This document shows positions 17,092 through 25,976 of a stretch of 51,952 nucleotides of DNA, one piece after another. Positions within the stretch are counted from its first letter, which is position 1, and every line of letters begins with the position of its first letter. The position numbers and the translations under genes are program-made. A model generated the notes under the pieces. That model did no database searches and was not told the DNA's origin. It saw only the letters and a list, made by a program, of their open reading frames with translations. This DNA comes from Neptunitalea chrysea (lineage in GTDB: Bacteria; Bacteroidota; Bacteroidia; Flavobacteriales; Flavobacteriaceae): assembly GCF_027924145.1 (NCBI RefSeq), contig NZ_BRVP01000021.1, positions 1-51,952 of the forward strand. Reading direction: 5' to 3'.

Positions 17092-17730
17092 ATGACACTA
17101 GTAGGTAAAAAATTCCCAAATTTATCAGTAGACGCCATGAATGATATGGGAGACACTTTTAAACTTAATGTTTTAGAAGAGGCTAAAAAGAATAATAAAA
17201 AAATATTATTATTCTGGTATCCAAAAGACTTTACTTTTGTTTGTCCTACAGAGTTACACGCTTTTCAGGCTGCTTTAGGTGAATTTGAGAAAAGAAATAC
17301 ATTGGTAATTGGTGCTTCTTGTGATACTCCTGAAGTTCACTTTGCATGGTTAAACACTGAAAAAGATAACGGTGGAATTGAAGGCGTTACCTACCCTATT
17401 CTTGCTGATAGCAACAGAAACCTAGCAAATATTTTAGGTATTCTTGATATTCAGAAAGAAACTTTTAATGAAGAAACTAATACATACATTGTAGAAGGAG
17501 ACAATGTTACTTATAGAGCTACTTACCTAATTGACGAAGAAGGTACTGTTTTCCATGAAGGAATTAACCACATGCCACTAGGAAGAAACGTTAGCGAATT
17601 TTTAAGAATGATTGATGCGTATGCACACGTTCAAACACACGGCGAGGTTTGTCCTGCTAACTGGGAAGAAGGAAAAGAAGCTATGAAAGCTGACAGAAAA
17701 GGTGTAGCTAGCTATTTAAGCGCTAACTAA
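17092..17730 (+). CDS. Typical 2-Cys peroxiredoxin
   Basis: Thiol-dependent peroxidase reducing H2O2 and organic peroxides in the cytosol. Peroxidatic C51 lies in DFTFVCPTELHAFQ and resolving C187 in GEVCPANW near the C-terminus, as in the Prx1/AhpC subfamily. Length is 212 residues. No ahpF-like reductase gene is adjacent. A thioredoxin-like gene follows 17 bases downstream and could supply electrons. It begins a probable three-gene operon (Prx, thioredoxin-like, small protein) closed by the hairpin at 18331. Abundant expression is typical of this family. Confidence 0.93.
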   Translation: MTLVGKKFPNLSVDAMNDMGDTFKLNVLEEAKKNNKKILLFWYPKDFTFVCPTELHAFQAALGEFEKRNTLVIGASCDTPEVHFAWLNTEKDNGGIEGVTYPILADSNRNLANILGILDIQKETFNEETNTYIVEGDNVTYRATYLIDEEGTVFHEGINHMPLGRNVSEFLRMIDAYAHVQTHGEVCPANWEEGKEAMKADRKGVASYLSAN

Positions 17731-17747
17731 TAAAACATTATTATATT

Positions 17748-18062
17748 ATGGTAAAAGAATTAGAGCAAGACAATTTAGCAGAGATTGTTGAGAACAATGA
17801 CACTGTAATTGTCCAGTATTCTGCTACCTGGTGCGGTAATTGCCGTATCATGAAACCTAAATTCAAAAAACTTTCAGTAGAACATGAAGATGCTGTATTT
17901 ATTATGGCAGACGCAGAAAAGTTTCCTGAATCTAGAAAATTAGCAACGGTAGACAACTTACCAACATTTGCTACTTTTAAAGCAGGTGCCTTTGTAAAAC
18001 AGGTACAAACAAATAAGTTTGAAAATTTAAAAGAGCTTGTAGATGAAGTTACCGGTAATTAA
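17748..18062 (+). CDS. Thioredoxin-like protein with WCGNC motif
   Basis: Small cytosolic thioredoxin-fold protein (104 residues) with active site W28-C-G-N-C32 in QYSATWCGNCRIMKPKF. Classical thioredoxin has WCGPC; Asn in place of Pro should raise or alter the redox potential. The cis-Pro loop DNLPTFATF is present. It follows the 2-Cys peroxiredoxin and overlaps the next small gene by 20 bases, a constellation suggesting a dedicated reductant for the peroxidase (inference). No signal peptide. Confidence 0.88.
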   Translation: MVKELEQDNLAEIVENNDTVIVQYSATWCGNCRIMKPKFKKLSVEHEDAVFIMADAEKFPESRKLATVDNLPTFATFKAGAFVKQVQTNKFENLKELVDEVTGN

Positions 18063-18303
18063 ACACCTTACTCAGTTTATTGAAGACAATGATCAGGATT
18101 TTATTCTTGAAACCATTGAAACATTAGAAGCATTAACTGAAGTTCCTTCATTAAAGGATGAAGAATTAGATGTTATCGGAGAATTGATATCTAATATGTA
18201 TGGTGCCATTGAAGTAGACAAAATGATAAAAGAAAATGGCATGGATAAAAAAGAGGCATTAAACACCTTTATGAAACGTGTTCTTGGCGCTATAGATAAA
18301 TAA
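18043..18303 (+). CDS. Small conserved acidic protein (possibly DUF6952)
   Basis: An 86-residue acidic, helical, Cys-free protein. It starts inside the thioredoxin-like gene (20-base overlap, different frame), so translational coupling is likely. I recall similar small proteins after thioredoxin genes in Flavobacteriaceae, probably annotated DUF6952, but the family name is from memory. The absence of Cys makes it unlikely to be a redox enzyme itself. A regulatory or scaffold role with the peroxiredoxin/thioredoxin pair is conceivable. It is followed by a clean terminator. Confidence 0.75.
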   Translation: MKLPVIKHLTQFIEDNDQDFILETIETLEALTEVPSLKDEELDVIGELISNMYGAIEVDKMIKENGMDKKEALNTFMKRVLGAIDK

Positions 18304-18330
18304 GTTGTAGAAACTGAAAAAGTATAGAAA

Positions 18331-18358
18331 GTCCTCTATTAATAGAGGACTTTTTTTT
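18331..18358 (+). terminator. Terminator of peroxiredoxin operon
   Basis: Perfect ten-base arms GTCCTCTATT / AATAGAGGAC directly followed by eight T. It separates the Prx/thioredoxin operon from tpx. Confidence 0.92.
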
Positions 18359-18410
18359 ATCTTCATTTTTTTAAAATAATTATTGCTTTAATTAACAAAA
18401 CCAAAAAATT

Positions 18411-18905
18411 ATGGCTACAGTAAAATTTAAAGGTTCAGATGTACATATTGCCGGATCTTTACCAGAAATAGGATCAAAAGCTCCTGCTTTTTCTTTAACC
18501 GCTACAAACCTAAGCACTAAAACGCTAGAAGATTTTGCAGGAAGCAAAGTTGTACTTAACATATTTCCAAGCGTAGATACAGGTGTATGTGCTGCTTCTG
18601 TTAGAAAATTTAACGAGGAAGCTTCTAAACTCGACAACACTAAAGTACTTTGTATATCTAAAGATTTACCATTTGCATTTGCAAGATTTTGCGGTGCAGA
18701 AGGATTAGAAGATGTGATAAGCTTATCTGATTTTAAAGGAGGATTTGCTGACTACGGAGTAGATTTTACAGATGGTCCTTTAGATGGATTACTATCTCGT
18801 TCGGTAGTGGTAGTTGATGAAACTGGTACCGTAGTATACACAGAACAGGTTACCGAAACGGTTGAAGAACCAAATTACGATACTGCTATCGCAGCACTTA
18901 AATAA
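18411..18905 (+). CDS. tpx: Thiol peroxidase Tpx
   Basis: Atypical 2-Cys peroxiredoxin that reduces hydroperoxides, normally with thioredoxin as donor. Peroxidatic C60 lies in [15 protein letters not shown] and resolving C94 in [13 protein letters not shown]. Other family landmarks are [22 protein letters not shown] and the C-terminal [10 protein letters not shown]. Length of 164 residues is normal for bacterial Tpx. Separated from the upstream thiol operon by a terminator, so it probably has its own promoter in the AT-rich 18360-18410 stretch, but the shared theme is peroxide defence. Confidence 0.95.
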   Translation: MATVKFKGSDVHIAGSLPEIGSKAPAFSLTATNLSTKTLEDFAGSKVVLNIFPSVDTGVCAASVRKFNEEASKLDNTKVLCISKDLPFAFARFCGAEGLEDVISLSDFKGGFADYGVDFTDGPLDGLLSRSVVVVDETGTVVYTEQVTETVEEPNYDTAIAALK

Positions 18906-18964
18906 GCTTCTTTGTACATATCTCTATATTAAGAGAGATGAAGTGAGAAAAGAAAATTAAATTA

Positions 18965-19327
18965 ATGATCAATTTTTTTAAAGGTAGAATTAAAAGCTTT
19001 GGGTATGCTTTTAAAGGTATATTCTTTCTCATGGGCTCAGAACCTAATGTTTTTGTGCACATGGCAGCAACTATATTCATTACAATTGCCGGTTTCTATT
19101 TTAATATTTCCGGAACAGAATGGATTGTACAAATTCTTACCATCACACTTGTTTTGTCTATGGAAGCTATAAATACAGCTGTAGAAAAAATAGCTGACTT
19201 TGTGCACCCAGAACATCATAAAAAAATTGGAATCATAAAAGATATTGCTGCAGGGGCTGTTTTACTAACAGCCATTGCAGCAATAATTATTGCCTGCATT
19301 ATTTATATACCTAAATTTTTATCGTAA
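18965..19327 (+). CDS. dgkA: Diacylglycerol kinase family protein (DgkA-like)
   Basis: Small integral membrane kinase, 120 residues with three predicted transmembrane segments. It phosphorylates diacylglycerol or undecaprenol to recycle lipid carriers. The signature MEAINTAVEKIADF with E67, N70 and E74 matches the DgkA/UndK catalytic segment, and the N-terminal FFKGRIKSFGYAFKG is the family's amphipathic start. Lipid specificity cannot be told from sequence. It precedes ftsK by about 45 bases, in a plus-strand group of envelope genes. Confidence 0.9.
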   Translation: MINFFKGRIKSFGYAFKGIFFLMGSEPNVFVHMAATIFITIAGFYFNISGTEWIVQILTITLVLSMEAINTAVEKIADFVHPEHHKKIGIIKDIAAGAVLLTAIAAIIIACIIYIPKFLS

Positions 19328-19374
19328 AGAAATATTTGTTTATTGTATTTTTGTTCGCTAATCTATAATTGCCC

Positions 19375-21924
19375 ATGGCTAAAGAAAAGAGTAAAAAGAC
19401 AGCTAATAAATCTAAATTCACAATTCCGAAATTAACGGTTAGTCGCCCCTATAAAATTATTTTTGGCGCTATGTTAATGCTATTTAGTATTGCGTTACTT
19501 ATTTCTTTTATATCATTTTTCTTTACCTGGAAACAAGATCAGAGCGAAATTTTTGAATTTACAAACAGAAATGTTGAAGCACAAAACTTACTACGTAAGT
19601 TTGGAGCCGCAGTAAGTCATTTCTTTGTGTACAATGGTTTTGGTATAGCAGCTTTTATCTTCAGCTACTTAATATTTGTTACTGGTTTAGCACTATTTTT
19701 TAGTAGTAATAAAAAAGCGCTTGTAAATAAATGGTTTTGGGGTGTTTTATCGGCTAGTTGGTTAGCTATTCTTTTCGGGTTTTTTGCCTCAAAAGCACCT
19801 TTGCTTGGTGGTAGAATAGGTTATGAAATGAATGATTTCTTACAAGTATATATTGGTAAAATAGGGGTTATTCTATTATTACTTCTAGGACTTATTTTTT
19901 ACCTTGTTTTCAAACTTAAGTTAACTCCAGAGCATTTCGTATCCTTTTATACTAAGAAAAAAGAAGCATTTAAAAAACATGCCCATATTGAAGAAGATAC
20001 AGACCATATTGTAACATCGGAAGCTGAAACTAATAGCGCTACTAAAAACTCAGTCATAGATGATAAAATAGAAGACGCACCATATACTAGTAAAGGTACA
20101 TCTACAACAAAATCATCTTTTGAAATATCCGTAGAAAATCTACAGCCTACTATTTCTAACTTTTCAAGATTAAACAAGGATGATGATATTGCCATAGAAA
20201 ATTCGTTTGAAGAAAAAACAGAAGGAGTACCTTCTTCGCAAACAGAACTTACGACTGATACTTCTACTCAACTTGAGGTTTCTACACAAGAACAAGAAGA
20301 CACTACCGATAAAGATGATGATGAAGCGTTAAATTTTGAAGTAAAGAAAGTAGAAGAAGAAAAAGAAGTTACCGACAATCTATCTAATAAATTAGTTAAG
20401 GATTTTGGTGAATTTGATCCTACCCTTGAATTAAGCAATTACCGATTCCCGGTGTTAGACTTATTGGCTGAACACGGAAAAGGAAGTGGTATTACCATTA
20501 ATCAAGAAGAATTAGAGGAAAACAAAAATACCATTGTAAATACCCTTAAAAACTATAAAATTGAAATAGCCCAAATTAAGGCAACTATTGGCCCTACGGT
20601 AACACTTTACGAAATTGTACCAGAGGCGGGTATTAGAATCTCTAAGATTAAAAATCTTGAAGACGATATCGCACTTTCGTTAGCTGCCTTAGGGATTAGA
20701 ATTATTGCTCCAATACCTGGTAAAGGAACTATTGGTATTGAAGTACCTAACAAGAAACCTTCTATTGTTTCTATGCGATCTGTTATTGCTGCGCAACGTT
20801 TCCAAAAAGCTGAAATGGAACTTCCTATCGCTTTTGGAAAAAACATTAGCAACGAAACCTTTGTGGTAGACTTAGCCAAAATGCCTCACTTATTAATGGC
20901 GGGTGCTACCGGACAAGGTAAATCGGTAGGGTTAAATGCCATCCTAACATCCTTACTTTACAAAAAGCATCCGGCTGAAGTAAAGTTTGTTTTGGTAGAT
21001 CCTAAAAAAGTAGAGCTTACTATTTATAATAAAATAGAGCGTCATTATTTGGCTAAACTACCAGATTCTGAAGAGGCTATTATTACAGACAACACCAAAG
21101 TAATTAATACATTAAACTCTTTATGTATTGAAATGGATAACCGTTACGAATTACTTAAAAACGCAATGGTTAGAAACATTAAAGAGTATAATCAGAAATT
21201 TAAACAACGTAAACTTAACCCTAACGATGGGCATAAGTTTTTACCATATATAGTATTAGTTGTAGATGAATTTGCCGACTTAATTATGACTGCCGGTAAA
21301 GAAGTAGAAACACCTATTGCGCGTTTGGCTCAGTTAGCCAGGGCTATTGGTATTCACTTAATCATTGCTACACAAAGACCTTCGGTTAATGTTATTACCG
21401 GTATTATTAAAGCTAACTTCCCTGCCAGAGTGGCATTTAGAGTGACGTCTAAAATTGACTCTAGAACCATTTTAGATAGTCCGGGTGCAGACCAATTAAT
21501 TGGTAAAGGAGATATGTTATACACCCAAGGGAATATGCTTACTCGTATACAATGTGCTTTTGTAGATACTCCTGAGGTAGATAAGATTGCAGAATTTATT
21601 GGGTCTCAAAAAGCCTACCCAGATGCACATTTACTTCCTGAATATGTTGGCGAAGAAGGTGAAGGTTCTGCTTTAGATATTAATATATCTGACCGTGATA
21701 AATTGTTTAAAGATGCTGCAGAGGTAATTGTAACCGCACAACAAGGTTCGGCATCATTATTGCAAAGAAAACTAAAATTAGGATATAACCGCGCCGGAAG
21801 ACTGATAGACCAGTTGGAAGCCGCTGGTATTGTAGGGCCGTTTGAAGGTAGTAAAGCAAGACAAGTATTGGTAACTGATTTGGTTGCTCTACAAGAGTTA
21901 TTAGATAATGAAAAAAATAGTTAA
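19375..21924 (+). CDS. ftsK: DNA translocase FtsK
   Basis: Septum-located ATP-driven DNA pump that clears chromosome ends and activates XerCD recombination at dif. I start at the ATG at 19375 (849 residues); a TTG two codons earlier is also in frame. Four N-terminal transmembrane segments (about 25-190), an acidic low-complexity linker (about 200-340) and the motor follow. Walker A is GATGQGKS beginning at about residue 510, and Walker B is near YIVLVVDEFADLIMTAG. The C-terminal gamma winged helix ends with KLGYNRAGRLIDQLEAAGIV. The linker is short compared with E. coli FtsK, as usual in Bacteroidota. The lolA gene begins 10 bases downstream. Confidence 0.95.
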   Translation: MAKEKSKKTANKSKFTIPKLTVSRPYKIIFGAMLMLFSIALLISFISFFFTWKQDQSEIFEFTNRNVEAQNLLRKFGAAVSHFFVYNGFGIAAFIFSYLIFVTGLALFFSSNKKALVNKWFWGVLSASWLAILFGFFASKAPLLGGRIGYEMNDFLQVYIGKIGVILLLLLGLIFYLVFKLKLTPEHFVSFYTKKKEAFKKHAHIEEDTDHIVTSEAETNSATKNSVIDDKIEDAPYTSKGTSTTKSSFEISVENLQPTISNFSRLNKDDDIAIENSFEEKTEGVPSSQTELTTDTSTQLEVSTQEQEDTTDKDDDEALNFEVKKVEEEKEVTDNLSNKLVKDFGEFDPTLELSNYRFPVLDLLAEHGKGSGITINQEELEENKNTIVNTLKNYKIEIAQIKATIGPTVTLYEIVPEAGIRISKIKNLEDDIALSLAALGIRIIAPIPGKGTIGIEVPNKKPSIVSMRSVIAAQRFQKAEMELPIAFGKNISNETFVVDLAKMPHLLMAGATGQGKSVGLNAILTSLLYKKHPAEVKFVLVDPKKVELTIYNKIERHYLAKLPDSEEAIITDNTKVINTLNSLCIEMDNRYELLKNAMVRNIKEYNQKFKQRKLNPNDGHKFLPYIVLVVDEFADLIMTAGKEVETPIARLAQLARAIGIHLIIATQRPSVNVITGIIKANFPARVAFRVTSKIDSRTILDSPGADQLIGKGDMLYTQGNMLTRIQCAFVDTPEVDKIAEFIGSQKAYPDAHLLPEYVGEEGEGSALDINISDRDKLFKDAAEVIVTAQQGSASLLQRKLKLGYNRAGRLIDQLEAAGIVGPFEGSKARQVLVTDLVALQELLDNEKNS

Positions 21925-21934
21925 AAATAAAAAT

Positions 21935-22582
21935 ATGAAGAAGTTTGCTTTAACAGCATTGATTTTATGGATAGGAATTAACTCCGTAGCTGCACAGAAT
22001 TCAGCTAAGGCTAAATCGCTTTTAGATGAAGTATACAACAAAGTAGGGAGCTACAAAAACTTATATATCGACTTTAAGTTTGAGCTTGTTAACAAAGACG
22101 CAGGTGTTAACCAAGAAACTAAAGGCAATGTAACTATTGAAGGTGACAAATATGCACTTAATTATATTGGTGTATTTAAAATGTTTGATGGTCATAAAAT
22201 ATACACTATTGTACCAGACAACGAAGAGGTTACCATTGAAAACAAAGGAGCAGACGATGCAAGCACTATTACCCCTTCTAAAATGCTTACCTTCTATAAA
22301 GATGGATATACCTATAAGTGGAAAGAAACTAAAAAAATTAAAGGTAGAGATATTCAAATTATTGAATTAACTCCTATCTCTTCTAAAGCAGAAGTTTCAA
22401 ACATTTTATTAGGTATTGACACACAAACAAAACATATTTACAATGTGGTTGAAAATGGTAAAAATAGCACCTCTACTATTATTACTGTAAATAGTATGAA
22501 AACAGACCAACCATTACCAAAAAATACTTTTGTATTTAATAGAGAGAAATATAAAAAGTTAGGGTATTACATTAGTGAATAA
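21935..22582 (+). CDS. lolA: Outer-membrane lipoprotein carrier LolA-like protein
   Basis: Periplasmic carrier moving lipoproteins from the LolCDE complex to the outer membrane. Start chosen at the ATG at 21935 because it directly precedes a signal peptide (MKKFALTALILWIGINSVAAQ); an upstream ATG at 21908 would add nine Lys-rich residues and overlap ftsK. The mature protein shows the LolA-fold strands YIDFKFELVN, KGNVTIEGDKYALNY and ITVNSMKTDQPLPKNTFVFN. Length is 215 residues. The order ftsK-lolA-lptF/G-ribB is one I remember as conserved in Flavobacteriaceae, which supports the call. Confidence 0.88.
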   Translation: MKKFALTALILWIGINSVAAQNSAKAKSLLDEVYNKVGSYKNLYIDFKFELVNKDAGVNQETKGNVTIEGDKYALNYIGVFKMFDGHKIYTIVPDNEEVTIENKGADDASTITPSKMLTFYKDGYTYKWKETKKIKGRDIQIIELTPISSKAEVSNILLGIDTQTKHIYNVVENGKNSTSTIITVNSMKTDQPLPKNTFVFNREKYKKLGYYISE

Positions 22583-22618
22583 TTACATTTCTAAAAATCC
22601 CTTGAGGGGTTAACCACA

Positions 22619-24082
22619 ATGAAGATATTAGATCGTTATATTTTAAAAAACTTCTTGATTAACTTTTTAAGTGCCTATATTATATTAACTATAATATTTA
22701 TTTTTCAGTTTATATGGGTATTTATAGATGAGTTAGCGGGTAAAGGTTTAGATATTGGTATTATTGCTAAGTTTATTTTATATAACATTCCCGGGCTTAC
22801 CCCATTAGTATTGCCGCTAACGGTATTATTAGCTTCTTTATTAACTTTTGGTTCTCTTGCAGAGAATTATGAGTTTGCCGCTATGAAATCTACAGGGTTC
22901 TCTCTTATTAGAGCTATGCGGCCGCTAATCGTCTTCATGATATTTTTAAGTATTGGTACTTTTTTTGTAAATAATAATCTAATTCCGGCAGCAGAATTAA
23001 CTAATTACAATTTACGTAATAACATTAAAAAGGCTAAACCTGCCTTAGCTATTACCGCAGGTGCTTTTAACAATCTTGAATCACTTAATTTAAAAGTAGA
23101 CGAAAAGTATGGTGAGAATGATCGTTTTTTAAAAAATGTTGTTATTCACAAAAATTCTAAAGACAAAAAAAACCATACAGTAATTAAGGCTAAAGAAGGT
23201 GAGCTGTTAAGTAGCGAAACCTCTAATATTCTGCAATTAATTTTAAAAGACGGGTATTATTACGAAGATGTTATATCAAAAGATCCCAGAAAACGAGATC
23301 ATTACCCGCATGCTAAAGCTAAATTTGAAAAGTATATTATTAATGTAGACGTTTCTAGTTTTAAACATGAGGATTTATCTAAAATTAAGGTGGAGAATAC
23401 CTTTAAAATGATGAACGTTAATGAACTTAATACAGCTGTAGATTCTATAAAAAAGGGGTATTTAAACAACATGAACCAGTTTGGCGAAAATGTATATAGA
23501 CGATCTGGGTTTATAGAAATTAACAAAAGTAATGTAGCTAATAATCCTGACTCTTTAAAAGTAGAAACAAAGGACACCCTATTAAATGTTGATTTGGTTT
23601 CTTTGGTTTCTGCAAAAAAGAAAAAACAAGTGCTAGATATTGCCTTAAACGGTGTATCTAACAAAGCCAATACCCTAAGAAATAAAAAGAAAGATTTTGC
23701 TTTTAGAAAGAAATTTTTGAATAAACATATTATTACATTAAACAATAAATTCTCTTTATCTGTAGCTTGTTTAGTACTCTTTTTTATTGGTGCTCCACTA
23801 GGGGCTATTATTAAAAAAGGAGGATTAGGGCTCCCCATCATTATCTCTATGACGATATTTCTAGCATATCACTTTTTAGGGATGTTCTTAGATAACTTTT
23901 CAGAAGACGGATCGGTAAGTCCTACCATGGCATCATGGCTACCTACTTTTATTATGCTACCATTCGGAATTTATTTAACAGACAGAGCTTCTAAAGACCG
24001 ACCTATTGCAGAATTGTATAAGTATTTTGCACCTATAGGTTCCTTTTTCTCTAAAATTTTTAAAGCTTTAAATTCATTATAA
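22619..24082 (+). CDS. LptF/LptG-family (YjgP/YjgQ) permease
   Basis: Inner-membrane subunit of the lipopolysaccharide extractor LptB2FG. The N-terminus has three transmembrane segments (about 10-120) starting MKILDRYILKNFLINFLSAY, a large periplasmic beta-jellyroll region follows (about 130-360), and three transmembrane segments end the protein (about 375-465). The segments FIGAPLGAIIKKGGLGLPII and FLDNFSEDGSVSPTMASWLP are typical of the family. Length of 487 residues is longer than E. coli LptF/G, because of a charged periplasmic insertion around 245-345, as seen in Bacteroidota. LptF and LptG cannot be told apart here. Neighbour of lolA, fitting an envelope-transport operon. Confidence 0.92.
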   Translation: MKILDRYILKNFLINFLSAYIILTIIFIFQFIWVFIDELAGKGLDIGIIAKFILYNIPGLTPLVLPLTVLLASLLTFGSLAENYEFAAMKSTGFSLIRAMRPLIVFMIFLSIGTFFVNNNLIPAAELTNYNLRNNIKKAKPALAITAGAFNNLESLNLKVDEKYGENDRFLKNVVIHKNSKDKKNHTVIKAKEGELLSSETSNILQLILKDGYYYEDVISKDPRKRDHYPHAKAKFEKYIINVDVSSFKHEDLSKIKVENTFKMMNVNELNTAVDSIKKGYLNNMNQFGENVYRRSGFIEINKSNVANNPDSLKVETKDTLLNVDLVSLVSAKKKKQVLDIALNGVSNKANTLRNKKKDFAFRKKFLNKHIITLNNKFSLSVACLVLFFIGAPLGAIIKKGGLGLPIIISMTIFLAYHFLGMFLDNFSEDGSVSPTMASWLPTFIMLPFGIYLTDRASKDRPIAELYKYFAPIGSFFSKIFKALNSL

Positions 24083-24094
24083 TACCTTTGTATT

Positions 24095-25240
24095 ATGAAC
24101 ACTTTGGAAAAAGAAATTCAACTCAATACCATTGAAGAAGCTATTGCTGATATTAGAAATGGAAAAATGGTGATTGTTGTTGACGATGAAAATCGTGAAA
24201 ATGAAGGAGATTTTTTAGCTGCCGCTGAAACTATTACTCCTGAAATGATAAACTTTATGGCTACTCACGGACGTGGATTGATTTGCGCTCCACTTACCGA
24301 GACTAGGTGTAAAGAACTGGGCTTACACTCTATGGTAGTTAATAATACAGACCATATGGAAACTGCGTTTACTGTTTCTGTAGATTTAAGAGGGCATGGA
24401 GTTACTACAGGTATATCTGCCGGAGACAGAGCCGCAACAGTAAAGGCACTTGTGAATCCTGATATTAAACCATACGAGCTAGCAAGACCAGGACATATAT
24501 TCCCGTTAATTGCAAAAGACGGAGGTGTATTAAGAAGAACCGGGCATACAGAAGCTGCTATTGATTTAGCGCGTTTAGCCGGATTTAAACCTGCTGGGGT
24601 TATCTGCGAAATAATGAACGAAGATGGCACCATGGCACGTTTACCTCATTTAGCAGAGGTAGCTCAAAAATTTGACATTAAACTTATTTCTATAGAAGAT
24701 TTAGTTGCCTACAGAATGCAACACGATAGTTTAATTGAAAAGAGAGAGGATTTTACTATTAAAACACATTTTGGTGAATTCCGATTAAGAGCTTACGAAC
24801 AAACCACTAATAAACAAGTACACATAGCACTTACTAAAGGTAGCTGGAAGAAAGGAGATGAAGTATTAGCTCGCATAAACTCTACCTTAGTTAACAACGA
24901 TTTATTAGGTACCCTTACCAGTGATGACGATAAAAAGTTAGACAATATGTTTAACCTTATTAATACAGAAGGTAAAGGAGCTATCATCTTTATTAATCAA
25001 AACAATCAGAGTGTAAATATGCTTAGTAGGTTATCTGAGCTAAAAGCACTTCAGAAACAAGGAGAAATTAAAGCTCCTAAAATAATGATGGACAATAAAG
25101 ATTATGGTATTGGAGCACAAATATTACATGATCTGGATATTTCTAAAATTCGATTAATCTCTAATTCTAGTCCTAAACCCACAAGACGTGTTGGTATATC
25201 TGGTTACGGATTAGATATTGTAGAATACGTACAATATTAA
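24095..25240 (+). CDS. ribB: 3,4-dihydroxy-2-butanone-4-phosphate synthase with degenerate GCH-II domain
   Basis: Riboflavin pathway enzyme making 3,4-dihydroxy-2-butanone 4-phosphate from ribulose 5-phosphate. The N-terminal domain (1-210) is intact: D30-D31-E32-N-R34-E-N-E37-G-D39, THGRGLICAP, GHTEAAIDLARLAGF and EIMNEDGTMAR. The C-terminal domain (about 215-381) aligns with GTP cyclohydrolase II through VHIALTKG, DYGIGAQIL and GISGYGLDIV. It lacks the three zinc Cys (ECLTGD...RCDCG is replaced by NSTLVNNDLLGTLTSDDD) and the QEGRGIGL motif (INQNNQSVNM here). It therefore should not act as RibA, and a separate ribA must exist elsewhere. It follows lptF/G by 12 bases and ends at a strong terminator. 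Confidence 0.93.
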   Translation: MNTLEKEIQLNTIEEAIADIRNGKMVIVVDDENRENEGDFLAAAETITPEMINFMATHGRGLICAPLTETRCKELGLHSMVVNNTDHMETAFTVSVDLRGHGVTTGISAGDRAATVKALVNPDIKPYELARPGHIFPLIAKDGGVLRRTGHTEAAIDLARLAGFKPAGVICEIMNEDGTMARLPHLAEVAQKFDIKLISIEDLVAYRMQHDSLIEKREDFTIKTHFGEFRLRAYEQTTNKQVHIALTKGSWKKGDEVLARINSTLVNNDLLGTLTSDDDKKLDNMFNLINTEGKGAIIFINQNNQSVNMLSRLSELKALQKQGEIKAPKIMMDNKDYGIGAQILHDLDISKIRLISNSSPKPTRRVGISGYGLDIVEYVQY

Positions 25241-25243
25241 ACT

Positions 25244-25270
25244 AAAAAGGCTCCTTCTCGGAGCCTTTTT
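25244..25270. terminator. Bidirectional terminator after ribB
   Basis: Perfect AAAAAGGCTCC / GGAGCCTTTTT arms around a five-base loop, between the convergent ribB and nitroreductase genes. Confidence 0.93.
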
Positions 25271-25286
25271 AATAGGTATATACAAT

Positions 25287-25916
25287 TTAAATATCTATAA
25301 CACTATCGTTAATATGCTTACGTACTTTCTTCATAGCAGCATATGTATCGTCTTCTGCTCTATAGCCAATCGGCATAATTAAAACAGACTTTAAATTTTT
25401 ATCTGCAAGTTGTAAAGCTTCATCAAAAGCATCAGGTTTAAACCCTTCCATTGGGCACGCATCTATACCTTCTATGGCGCATACCGTTAATACATTCCCC
25501 ATTACCAAATAGGCTTGCTTCACTGCCCATAACAATACTTCATCAGTAGACATCTCTCCAAAAACCTTTACTAAAAATCGTTTATAAGAATCTAACTCCT
25601 TACCTGGAATATTTCTTATATCTGCAACCAGTTTAAAATAATCATGTATAAACTGCTCATTATACCCCGACGGAACACAAAACACCAATAGGTCTGAACA
25701 CTCCCCTACCTGACTTTGATTATACGCATGTACCTGTAGCTCTTTCTTAACCTGCTCATCTCTTATCACCAATAAAGTTACCGGTTGTAAACCATAAGAA
25801 GTAGCTGTTAAATTAAAAGCCTCTTTAATAACAGCCATTTTATCTTCCCCTATTTTCTTTGAAGTGTCAAATTTTTGAGTAGCATACCTCCATTGCAAAT
25901 GCTTAATTATACCCAT
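25287..25916 (-). CDS. Nitroreductase-family NAD(P)H-dependent oxidoreductase
   Basis: FMN-dependent cytosolic reductase of the NfsB/YdgI type, 209 residues. N-terminal LQWRYATQKFD provides the FMN phosphate-binding Arg region, YGLQPVTLLVI is the central strand, and EGIDACPMEGFKPDAF is the C-terminal flavin-contacting loop typical of NAD(P)H-dependent oxidoreductases. Physiological substrates (quinones, nitroaromatics, enones) cannot be told. The AraC regulator lies about 60 bases upstream on the same strand, so it may control this gene. Confidence 0.9.
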   Translation of the reverse strand: MGIIKHLQWRYATQKFDTSKKIGEDKMAVIKEAFNLTATSYGLQPVTLLVIRDEQVKKELQVHAYNQSQVGECSDLLVFCVPSGYNEQFIHDYFKLVADIRNIPGKELDSYKRFLVKVFGEMSTDEVLLWAVKQAYLVMGNVLTVCAIEGIDACPMEGFKPDAFDEALQLADKNLKSVLIMPIGYRAEDDTYAAMKKVRKHINDSVIDI

Positions 25917-25976
25917 AACTAGTTTGGTTTTTATTTATGCTACAAAACTACCCATTTCCAAATACATAACCATTCC

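Noticed and set aside
23302-23841. Long antisense reading frame inside the LptF/G-type gene
   Set aside because: It is opposite a strongly conserved membrane protein gene and its translation is a low-complexity Ser/Phe-rich shadow without family resemblance.
24095-25240. Bifunctional RibBA
   Set aside because: The GTP cyclohydrolase II half lacks its zinc cysteines and the QEGRGIGL motif.
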